A stretch of DNA of 9,804 bases from Thermoleophilia bacterium (lineage in GTDB: Bacteria > Actinomycetota > Thermoleophilia > Gaiellales > SKUG01), in NCBI GenBank assembly GCA_025964455.1, contig JAOPYU010000010.1:1-9804 (forward strand). Reading direction: 5' to 3'. Shown in pieces: positions 4,812 to 9,804 of the stretch. Numbering within the stretch: position 1 is the first letter of the stretch; each line of letters starts with the position of its first letter. The notes under the pieces are model-generated. The model had not been told where the DNA came from and did no database searches. It saw only the letters and a list, made by a program, of their open reading frames with translations. The translations under genes and the position numbers were made by a program.

Positions 4812-6218
4812 ATGACTGCCGCACGCTCCGAACTGCCTGTCTCGCTCCGCGCGCCCACGGGGGAAGGGGTGTCGCGCCGCTGCGTGGTCCTCGTCGACGG
4901 CGAGCACTATCCGACCGCCGTGGCCGACGCGATCGCCGACCTCGTCGCCGACGGCTGGGACGTCGCCGCCGCGGGGCTCGTGGGCGGCGGCGAGAAGCTG
5001 CGCGGCGAGCCCGAGTACGGCGTGCCACACGCACCGCCGCCGCCGGGTGATCCGACCCCGGCAGGCGCGCTCCGCGCCGCGCTCGTGCTCGCCGGCCCCG
5101 CCGTCGCGCACGTGATCGACCTGGCGGACGAGCCGGTGCTCGTGCTCGAACGGCGCCTCGAACTCGTCGGCATCGCGGCAGCGCGCGGTCTGCGCTACGT
5201 GACCGCCGACACGGTCGTCGAGCCCCCGACGTTCGAGCGCATCGACGTGCCGATCATGCAGGTGATCGGGACCGGCAAGCGCATCGGCAAGACCGCGGCG
5301 AGCGCCCACGCCGCGCGGGTCGTCGACGCCCACCTGGGTGGCGAGGGGCGCGTCGTCGTCGTCGCCATGGGTCGCGGCGGCCCGGCCGAGCCGATCGTCG
5401 TGGACCGCGCCGGCGGCCCGGTGACCATCGAGCGGCTGCTCGAGATTTCGCGCGCTGGATCACATGCGGCGAGCGACTATCTCGAGGATGCTGCCCTGAC
5501 CGGCCTGACGACGGTCGGCTGCCGCCGCGTGTCAGGCGGGCTGCTCGGGGTCCCCGCCCGCTCGAACGTCCCGGACGGCGTGCGCCTCGCCGCGGACCTT
5601 GAGCCGCCGCTCGTCCTGCTCGAGGGAAGTGGCTCGTGCGTACCGCCGGTGCGCGCGAATTCCACGCTCCTGCTTGCGAGCACCGAGCGCCCGCAGGACC
5701 TGCTCGGTGGGCTCGGCCCGTACCGGCTCGGCCTCGCCGACGTGCTGCTGGTGATGGGAGACGATCGCGAGGTCGGGCGCGAGCTCTGCGCCGTCGCCGT
5801 TGCGCATCCTGCGTGGAACGGGCGGATCGCCCTGGCGGCATCGCTCGTCCCGACCCCGGTCGACAGCGTCGACGGGCTTCGGGTGGCTGCCTTCACGACG
5901 GCACCGGACTTCGTCGCGCCGATCGTCGAGCGCGAGCTCGCGGGGCGAGGCGCCGACGTCGCGCTCGTCAGCTGCAACCTCGCACGGCGCGACGTGCTCG
6001 CCCAGGACCTGGAGCGGGCGGTGGAGGCGGGCGCGACCACGCTCGTCGTCGAGATCAAGGCCGCCGCGATCGATGCCGTCGCGGAGTTCGCCGACGCGCG
6101 TGGGCTCGACGTGATCTTCCTGGACAACGTTCCGCGCCCGCATGATCCGGGGCTCGACCTGGACGACATCCTGCGCGAGCTCGCCGACGCCGCGATCGAG
6201 CGGGCGGGCTCGGACTGA
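4812..6218 (+). CDS. cpgS: Cyclic 2,3-diphosphoglycerate synthetase homologue
   Basis: The 468-residue protein is close in size to the archaeal enzyme of about 460 residues. The family makes cyclic 2,3-diphosphoglycerate from 2,3-bisphosphoglycerate with ATP, in the cytoplasm. The N-terminal alpha/beta part carries VVLVDGEHYPTAV (25-37). The core has the unusual P-loop GTGKRIGKT (153-161), then VVVVAMGRGGPAEP (181-194), a segment with GSHAASDYLEDA (216-227), and LLEGSGSCVPPV (269-280). The C-terminal part contains the VSCNLARRD region (386-394). There is no signal peptide or membrane helix. The ATG at 4812 is chosen because it gives the family length and puts the first conserved strand near residue 25. 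A GTG at 4746 would add 22 poorly conserved-looking residues. The product's precursor would come from the 2-phosphoglycerate kinase at the right edge. Function in a bacterium is inferred from homology. Confidence 0.88.
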   Translation: MTAARSELPVSLRAPTGEGVSRRCVVLVDGEHYPTAVADAIADLVADGWDVAAAGLVGGGEKLRGEPEYGVPHAPPPPGDPTPAGALRAALVLAGPAVAHVIDLADEPVLVLERRLELVGIAAARGLRYVTADTVVEPPTFERIDVPIMQVIGTGKRIGKTAASAHAARVVDAHLGGEGRVVVVAMGRGGPAEPIVVDRAGGPVTIERLLEISRAGSHAASDYLEDAALTGLTTVGCRRVSGGLLGVPARSNVPDGVRLAADLEPPLVLLEGSGSCVPPVRANSTLLLASTERPQDLLGGLGPYRLGLADVLLVMGDDREVGRELCAVAVAHPAWNGRIALAASLVPTPVDSVDGLRVAAFTTAPDFVAPIVERELAGRGADVALVSCNLARRDVLAQDLERAVEAGATTLVVEIKAAAIDAVAEFADARGLDVIFLDNVPRPHDPGLDLDDILRELADAAIERAGSD

Positions 6219-6243
6219 CACCGATTCACGCCGACTGACACGG

Positions 6244-6286
6244 CGACGACTCGAGGGCCCGCGCGATGGCGGGCCCCCGGTCGTCG
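6244..6286. terminator. Long GC-rich hairpin between convergent genes
   Basis: GGGCCCGC (6255-6262) pairs perfectly with GCGGGCCC (6269-6276) around a 6-base loop. An outer stem CGACGAC/GTCGTCG (6244-6250 with 6280-6286) extends it across small unpaired bulges. It sits between the stop of cpgS (6218) and the stop of the lipoprotein gene (6299), where a shared bidirectional terminator is expected. There is no T-tract on either side. Confidence 0.6.
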
Positions 6287-6298
6287 GGAGCGCGTCGC

Positions 6299-6610
6299 TC
6301 AGGCGTCGTCGTCGCCTTCGTCGCCCTCGCCTTCCTCGTCGTCCGGGTCGTCCGACGCGGCGTCCTCGTCGGCCGCCGCGCCGTTGCCGGCCTCGTCACC
6401 GGTGGCCGCGTCGTCCGCAGCATCCTCGCCAGCCTCGCCATCGGTGGCCTCGCCATCGGTGTCGGTCTGCGCGCCCTTGTCACCGGTCGCCTTGTCGTCG
6501 GCCTCGGAGCCGCAGCCGGTCGCGACGATGCCGAGCAGCGCGGCCAGCACGGCCATCAGGCCGAGCAGTCGCAGCGTGGTGCGGGGAGCGGGGGATTCGG
6601 GTCGAGCCAT
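6299..6610 (-). CDS. Short, very acidic lipoprotein
   Basis: The protein has 103 residues. A basic N-terminus (R3, R10, R14) and a hydrophobic segment (15-30) lead to the lipobox-like ATGC with C33, so it should be lipid-anchored on the outer face of the membrane; the -3 residue is alanine rather than the usual leucine. The remaining 70 residues are almost entirely D, E, G, A and T (for example GDKGAQTDTDGEATDGEAGE, 43-62, and a D/E-rich end at 88-102), with no aromatic residue. It is expected to be disordered and strongly negative, perhaps binding cations or acting as a spacer. The start is firm: AAGGAGA lies 7 bases before the ATG. It is divergent from the sigma-factor operon and shares an 18-base promoter-like element with it. 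I do not recognise a family. Confidence 0.83.
   Translation of the reverse strand: MARPESPAPRTTLRLLGLMAVLAALLGIVATGCGSEADDKATGDKGAQTDTDGEATDGEAGEDAADDAATGDEAGNGAAADEDAASDDPDDEEGEGDEGDDDA
6432..6461 (-). repeat. Tandem 15-base repeat inside the lipoprotein gene
   Basis: GCCTCGCCATCGGTG (plus strand) occurs twice in direct succession (6432-6446 and 6447-6461) and encodes a doubled TDGEA unit. The perfect DNA identity suggests a recent slippage duplication in the acidic tail. Confidence 0.7.
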
Positions 6611-6617
6611 GGTGACG

Positions 6618-6624
6618 TCTCCTT
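6618..6624 (-). promoter_or_regulatory. Ribosome binding site AAGGAGA of the lipoprotein gene
   Basis: This is the strongest Shine-Dalgarno sequence in the window. It is 7 bases from the ATG at 6610 and decides the start of an otherwise composition-biased frame. Confidence 0.75.
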
Positions 6625-6641
6625 GGTGGTCGCCGCATCGG

Positions 6642-6659
6642 GCGGCGTCCGTCGGTTCC
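6642..6659 (-). promoter_or_regulatory. GGAACC promoter-like element facing the lipoprotein gene
   Basis: On the minus strand the element reads GGAACCGACGGACGCCGC. Its first bases match the GGAAC-type -35 of many ECF sigma factors. It ends 31 bases before the ATG at 6610, a plausible place for a promoter. It is 15/18 identical to the oppositely directed element at 6720-6737. A 7-base inverted repeat (CCGTCGG 6649-6655 with CCGACGG 6670-6676) overlaps it and may be an additional operator. Confidence 0.45.
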
Positions 6660-6719
6660 GCCGTTGGATCCGACGGCGCGCCCTCGGCAGTTCCCCCGCG
6701 GCCGACATCTGGCCGGGAG

Positions 6720-6737
6720 GGAACCGGCACACGCCGC
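6720..6737 (+). promoter_or_regulatory. GGAACC promoter-like element facing the sigma-factor operon
   Basis: On the plus strand it reads GGAACCGGCACACGCCGC, followed by ATGTCGAAT, where CGAAT 16 bases after GGAACC could be an ECF-type -10. It lies 92 bases upstream of the sigma-factor ATG. It would give a longer transcript than the proximal TAGGCT promoter and could allow the sigma factor to activate its own operon. Confidence 0.45.
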
Positions 6738-6816
6738 ATGTCGAATGTGCGTGCGTGACCATCGCTCCCGCACTTCGCCTCCACATCCCACGGGTGCCGC
6801 CGCCGCACCGCGTGGC

Positions 6817-6822
6817 TAGGCT
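6817..6822 (+). promoter_or_regulatory. -10 box TAGGCT of the sigma-factor operon, probable leaderless start
   Basis: TAGGCT matches TAnnnT and is followed by 7 bases and then the ATG at 6830, so the transcript would start at or next to the start codon. There is no Shine-Dalgarno and no clear -35. It would serve as the housekeeping promoter. Confidence 0.55.
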
Positions 6823-6829
6823 GGCGCCC

Positions 6830-7414
6830 ATGGTCGACCTCGCCCGATCCGACGACGCCGCGCTCGTCGCACGTATCGCCCTCGGCGACGAGGTGGCGCT
6901 CGGCGTGCTGCACGACCGCTACCTGCGACTGGCACTGTCGGTCGCAACCCGCCTGCTCCGTGATGCAGAACGAGCACGCGAGGTCGTGCAGGACGCGTTC
7001 CTCGACGTGTGGCGCACTGCGCCGAGCTACGACCCGCACCGCGCGAACGTCACGACGTGGATCGTGCGGCTCGTACGACTGCGAGCGATCGACCGGCTCC
7101 GCGTCGAGGGCGCCCAGCGGCGCAGCGACGGGCGCGGCACCGCCCCGATCGAGGCGATCGCCGATGTCGCGGCGCCCGACGATGTCGAAGCCTCGGTCCA
7201 CGCGACGGAGCTGACAGGCCGCGTCCGCGCGGCGCTCGAGCAGCTGCCGCCCGACCAGCGCGCGGTCGTCGAGCTCGCCTTCCTCGAGGGACTGACACAC
7301 CCCGAGCTCGCCGAGCGCCTCGAGGTCCCGCTCGGCACGATCAAGACCAGGTGCTTTCGCGGGCTGGCCAAGCTCGCAGGGTTGCTCGCCGACGAGCAGG
7401 AGGAGCAGCGATGA
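6830..7414 (+). CDS. ECF-type RNA polymerase sigma factor
   Basis: The 194-residue protein has the two-domain ECF layout. Sigma region 2 spans about residues 10-92, with the core-binding/-10 recognition helix DAERAREVVQDAFLDVWR (45-62) and SYDPHRANVTTWIVRLVR (66-83). A short linker follows (93-128). Region 4 spans about 130-185 with the helix-turn-helix LPPDQRAVVELAFLEGLTHP (139-158), then ELAERLEVPLGTIKTRCFRG (159-178). It directs RNA polymerase to a specific set of promoters and is held inactive by the neighbouring anti-sigma factor. The ATG at 6830 follows a TAGGCT box by 7 bases; the frame is open further upstream but only across the promoter region. Its stop overlaps the start of the anti-sigma gene (ATGA), a sign of translational coupling. 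The RskA-like partner suggests a SigK-like group, which is inference. Confidence 0.95.
   Translation: MVDLARSDDAALVARIALGDEVALGVLHDRYLRLALSVATRLLRDAERAREVVQDAFLDVWRTAPSYDPHRANVTTWIVRLVRLRAIDRLRVEGAQRRSDGRGTAPIEAIADVAAPDDVEASVHATELTGRVRAALEQLPPDQRAVVELAFLEGLTHPELAERLEVPLGTIKTRCFRGLAKLAGLLADEQEEQR
7398..7405 (+). promoter_or_regulatory. Ribosome binding site AGGAGGAG of the anti-sigma gene
   Basis: It lies inside the end of the sigma-factor gene, 5 bases before the ATG at 7411. With the ATGA overlap it fixes the start and favours balanced synthesis of the sigma/anti-sigma pair. Confidence 0.75.
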
Positions 7415-8181
7415 ACGTCCACGACAGGGTCGAGCCGATGCTCGCCGAACACGCCCTTGGCACGCTCGACGCCGCTGACCGGACGGCGGTGGATGCGCAC
7501 CTCGCCGAATGTGCGTCGTGCAGCGTCCTGCACGAGGAGCTCGCGACTGCGGTCGCGCAGCTGGAGGATGGGGTGCTCACCGAGGCGGCGCCCGCGGCGG
7601 CCGATGTCGCGGCATCGCGCGCGACCCTGCTCGCCGCGGCAGCTCGCACGCAGCAGCTCGGCAGCTCCGCGCCGGTTCCGCACCGCGCTCGCCGATCGAG
7701 CGCTGCCCGCCGCTGGATGCCCTCGCCGAGCGGGATCGCCACGGCCGTGCTCGCCGCGGCCTGCGTCCTGCTCCTGGTCGCCGCGACCGATCGGCAGGAC
7801 CGGATCGATTCGCTCGAGCGACGACTCAAGGACGCGCGCGGCGATCAGGTCGCCGCGATCCGCGGCGCGTCGGTGAAGGACCTCGACACGGGCGGCGCCT
7901 TCGGCGATGCCCGCGCCCAGGTCGTGCTCCGCCGCGACGCCGGCGTCGTCCTCTTCCGCGACGTTCCGGCGCCCGCCGACGGCATGGTCTGGCAGGTCTG
8001 GGCGATCTCCGGCGACCGGATCGACTCGATCGGCGTGATCGACGACGCACGCGCCTCCGCCTTCCTCGCCCTCGACGACGACCTCGACGCGGACGCGGTC
8101 GAGCGCATCATCGTGACCCTCGAGCCCGAGGGCGGCAGCACGTCGCCGGCGGCCGACGAGGTCGCGGCCGCAACCGTCTGA
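7411..8181 (+). CDS. RskA-like transmembrane anti-sigma factor with zinc-type (ZAS) motif
   Basis: The 256-residue protein binds and inhibits the sigma factor encoded just upstream. The cytoplasmic N-terminus carries the anti-sigma motif HLAECASC (30-37; H30, C34, C37) with a further H14, as in zinc-binding anti-sigma domains. A Pro/Arg-rich linker (85-107) leads to one membrane helix (about 108-126). A charged, coiled-coil-like stretch follows (127-143), then an extracytoplasmic domain (about 145-240) with LFRDVPAPADGMVWQVWAIS (181-200), typical of the RskA C-terminal domain. Release of the sigma factor would normally need regulated proteolysis or a signal outside the cell; no protease gene is in view. 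It overlaps the sigma gene by 4 bases. Confidence 0.92.
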   Translation: MNVHDRVEPMLAEHALGTLDAADRTAVDAHLAECASCSVLHEELATAVAQLEDGVLTEAAPAAADVAASRATLLAAAARTQQLGSSAPVPHRARRSSAARRWMPSPSGIATAVLAAACVLLLVAATDRQDRIDSLERRLKDARGDQVAAIRGASVKDLDTGGAFGDARAQVVLRRDAGVVLFRDVPAPADGMVWQVWAISGDRIDSIGVIDDARASAFLALDDDLDADAVERIIVTLEPEGGSTSPAADEVAAATV

Positions 8182-8198
8182 CTCGGGTCGTCGCAGGG

Positions 8199-8204
8199 TA
8201 GGTC
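8199..8204 (+). promoter_or_regulatory. -10-like TAGGTC seven bases before the 8212 gene
   Basis: The geometry matches the other leaderless-type boxes, but the last base is C instead of T. The preceding AGGGTAGG could equally act as a ribosome site, so the gene may simply be the third cistron of the sigma operon (30-base gap). Confidence 0.25.
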
Positions 8205-8211
8205 TGGTTCG

Positions 8212-9342
8212 ATGGCGTCCAACCAGCCCTTCGACCCTTCCGGTCCCTTCCAGCAGCAGCAACGATCCCGATCGATCTGGGGACCGCTGCTGATGCTGCT
8301 CATCGCCCTGGGCGTACTGCTCATGGACGGCACCTCGGGCGTCTCCGATGCAGTCAACGACCCGCTCGACGGCGCATCGCTCCCCCAGGTGGGAGCCGCC
8401 CTGGTCGCGATCGTCGCAGCGCTCGCGCTCGTCGGAGCCCTCCTGCGACCCGCCGGCCCCGGCGCCGGCGGCGGCGCCAACCCGCTCAGCACGGCGACGA
8501 TGACGACCCGCACGTCCATGCCCGACCGGCACGGCGCGCCGTCGCGATTTCCCACGATGCCCCCGGCGCGACCGCTCACCCCGACCGCGCGCCCCGTCGG
8601 CGGCAACCGACCGGGCGGCAAGCTGCGCGGCGCGTTCGTCGCCATCGCGATCCTCGTCGCGATCGGCTCGGCCATCGCCGACGTCGGCAGGGATTCCGGC
8701 GCCGATGCGCCCTCCGTCGACGCGCCCGACTTCACGTTCCGAAGCCCTGACGACGCCGACCCGTCGGGCGACTGCGCGCCGACAGCAGCCGGGGCCGACG
8801 TGCTCGACAGCTCGATGACCGACTGTGCGCCCCTCGAGCTCGACGACGTGTTCTCACCCGATCGCACGATGACCGTCCAGGGCACCCGGTACCTGCTCGT
8901 CGACCGCGACGAGACCGGCAGCTGTTCGGCGCTCGGCGCGAACCCCGTGGCCCGCACCGCGCTCGCGACCTGCTCCCGCGCGATCCGCGCGCTGTACGTG
9001 TCGCCCGACGGCTCGGTCCTCGGCAGCAGCATCCTTCTCGTGTTTCCGGTCGAGGCGCTCGCCGCGCAGGCGAATGCCGAGATCGCCTCGGGATCGGAGC
9101 TGCGCGTGCTCCCACCCGAGACACCCGACGGTGCCCCCGTCGCCGGGCTCCCCCCGCGCCTCGACGAGCTCCAGGCCGTGCAGGCGTGCTTCGCGACTGG
9201 TCGCTACGTCACGTGCGCGACCTCGGCCTCCACCGCCGCCGCGCCGACCGCGCAGCAGCGATCGGCCGCCATCGCCGCGATCCGCGATTTCGCCTTCATC
9301 GCCACCGACGCGCTGGTCGCCCGTCGCATCCGCTCGCTCTGA
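8212..9342 (+). CDS. Three-helix membrane protein with six cysteines in the predicted outer domain, unknown function
   Basis: The 376-residue protein is not one I recognise. The N-terminus (1-21) is Pro/Gln-rich. Predicted membrane helices lie at about 23-38, 57-78 and 140-158. The 79-139 loop is rich in Arg/Pro/Gly and should be cytoplasmic by the positive-inside rule, which puts residues 159-376 outside. That part starts with a D/P/S-rich linker (159-186) and then a domain with all six cysteines (C188, C205, C238, C254, C326, C335), enough for three disulfides. It includes the strand-like segments GTRYLLVDRD (224-233) and GSSILLVFPVE (271-281). It follows the anti-sigma gene by 30 bases on the same strand, so it may be part of the same operon and act as a sensor, a target or an envelope protein of that response; this is inference. 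Confidence 0.82.
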   Translation: MASNQPFDPSGPFQQQQRSRSIWGPLLMLLIALGVLLMDGTSGVSDAVNDPLDGASLPQVGAALVAIVAALALVGALLRPAGPGAGGGANPLSTATMTTRTSMPDRHGAPSRFPTMPPARPLTPTARPVGGNRPGGKLRGAFVAIAILVAIGSAIADVGRDSGADAPSVDAPDFTFRSPDDADPSGDCAPTAAGADVLDSSMTDCAPLELDDVFSPDRTMTVQGTRYLLVDRDETGSCSALGANPVARTALATCSRAIRALYVSPDGSVLGSSILLVFPVEALAAQANAEIASGSELRVLPPETPDGAPVAGLPPRLDELQAVQACFATGRYVTCATSASTAAAPTAQQRSAAIAAIRDFAFIATDALVARRIRSL

Positions 9343-9437
9343 CACTCGCAGAACCTGCGGAATCCACGCGCTCCGGCGGAATACGAGGCCTCGGGGTGCG
9401 CATGGATCCCGCCGACGCAGGGAACGTCATGCCCACG

Positions 9438-9456
9438 CTCACGCAACACGCGTGAG
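9438..9456. promoter_or_regulatory. 19-base palindrome upstream of the 2-phosphoglycerate kinase gene
   Basis: CTCACGC-aacac-GCGTGAG has perfect 7-base arms and lies 56 bases before the ATG at 9513, in the 170-base gap after the membrane-protein gene. The symmetry suits a repressor or activator dimer. As RNA it is a short hairpin with no T-tract, so a terminator is less likely. GGGAAC (9420-9425) lies just upstream. Confidence 0.35.
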
Positions 9457-9512
9457 GTGCCGATGAGTGTTCGCGCTCCCGGTCTCCACCGCTCCACACG
9501 GACGGCTCTCCC

Positions 9513-9804
9513 ATGCCCGAACCCCATCGCCTCGTCTTCGTCCGCAGCAAGGACGGTCGCCTCCCCTATTCCAAGGGCGTGATGACGCAGACCCTCACGG
9601 CCGCCGGGCTGCCCGTGGAGCGTGGGCACGCCCTCGCCAAGCTCGTGGAACGGCGCCTCACCGACGGAGGCACCACGAGCGAGGAACTCACCGTCCGTGA
9701 GCTGCACGAGTACGTCGAGGGCGTGCTGCGCGAGGAGGCCGGCGACGACGCCGCCCACCGCTTCCGCCGCTGGACGATCCTCAAGCGCAAGGACATCCCG
9801 ATCA
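9513..9804 (+). CDS. pgk2: 2-phosphoglycerate kinase, N-terminal part (cut by the window edge)
   Basis: The first 97 residues are visible, and the frame is open at the right edge. They match the ATP-cone-like N-terminal domain of 2-phosphoglycerate kinases: LPYSKGVMTQTLTAAGLPVE (17-36) corresponds to the archaeal PFSKG...SLTAAG signature, followed by a helical region and RFRRWTILKRKDIPI (83-97). In full-length proteins this run leads directly into the P-loop kinase domain, which lies beyond the window. The enzyme phosphorylates 2-phosphoglycerate to 2,3-bisphosphoglycerate with ATP, supplying the substrate of the cyclic 2,3-diphosphoglycerate synthetase encoded 3.3 kb upstream. The ATG at 9513 is preceded by GGACGG 7 bases away. 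ATP-cone domains also occur in NrdR and ribonucleotide reductases, but the PYSKG/LTAAG pattern favours the kinase. Confidence 0.85.
   Translation, partial: MPEPHRLVFVRSKDGRLPYSKGVMTQTLTAAGLPVERGHALAKLVERRLTDGGTTSEELTVRELHEYVEGVLREEAGDDAAHRFRRWTILKRKDIPI

Noticed and set aside
4656..5333. Upstream extension of the PGPGW protein to 326 residues
   Set aside because: The extension is antisense to the cpgS N-terminal region and has no family similarity. Only the last 100 residues look like a membrane protein.
6432..6461. Tandem 15-base units as a CRISPR-like array
   Set aside because: There are only two adjacent copies with no spacers, in frame within the lipoprotein gene, so this is a coding duplication.
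7027..8532. Long minus-strand frames (501 codons here, and another at 7845-9032) opposite the sigma operon
   Set aside because: The plus strand carries recognisable sigma, anti-sigma and membrane-protein features. The antisense frames are GC-rich shadows without motifs.
9347..9359. CGCAG-aac-CTGCG as the terminator of the 8212 gene
   Set aside because: The stem is only 5 bp with a 3-base loop and no T-tract, so it is too weak to call.

Overview
This window is very GC-rich. Its coding frames have third positions that are about 90% G or C. Several genes start 6-7 bases after a TA-containing -10-like box, as expected for leaderless transcripts. An ECF sigma factor sits next to an RskA-type anti-sigma factor, and there is a CopC domain. 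Together these point to the Actinomycetota. The cyclic 2,3-diphosphoglycerate genes make me suspect a deep lineage such as Thermoleophilia (Solirubrobacterales or relatives), but that placement is inference. I saw no tRNA, rRNA, CRISPR array, insertion sequence or integrase, so this looks like ordinary chromosome with several uncharacterised genes.

Left part (1-2456). A copper-binding CopC-domain protein is cut by the left edge (minus strand). It diverges from a small two-helix membrane protein (621-1100, plus). That gene converges, 14 bases apart, on hpt, hypoxanthine phosphoribosyltransferase (1115-1675, minus). Upstream of hpt on the same strand is a small protein with a PD-(D/E)XK nuclease-like pattern (1708-2157). 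A LexA-like palindrome lies 65 bases upstream of its start. A 299-base divergent spacer follows.

Middle part (2457-4655). A calcineurin-like metallophosphoesterase (2457-3368) is followed by a CGAG-rich hairpin region and a leader that can fold into a closed multi-stem structure. Next comes an unrecognised protein built from regular 32-residue repeats (3573-4292). A good intrinsic terminator separates it from a convergent PGPGW-type membrane protein (4353-4655, minus).

Right part (4812-9804). A cyclic 2,3-diphosphoglycerate synthetase homologue (4812-6218) and, at the right edge, the start of a 2-phosphoglycerate kinase (9513-9804, partial) together make up the two-step route 2-phosphoglycerate -> 2,3-bisphosphoglycerate -> cyclic 2,3-diphosphoglycerate. 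This route is best known from thermophilic methanogens. Between them lies a signalling cassette: a very acidic lipoprotein (6299-6610, minus), then a divergent ECF sigma factor (6830-7414), a translationally coupled zinc-type anti-sigma factor (7411-8181), and a three-helix membrane protein with six cysteines in its predicted outer domain (8212-9342). The lipoprotein/sigma spacer holds two outward-facing 18-base elements beginning GGAACC, 15 of 18 identical. They resemble ECF -35 regions and could let the sigma factor drive both its own operon and the lipoprotein.

The points most worth a second look are the bacterial cDPG gene pair, the 32-residue repeat protein with its structured leader, and the paired GGAACC elements.
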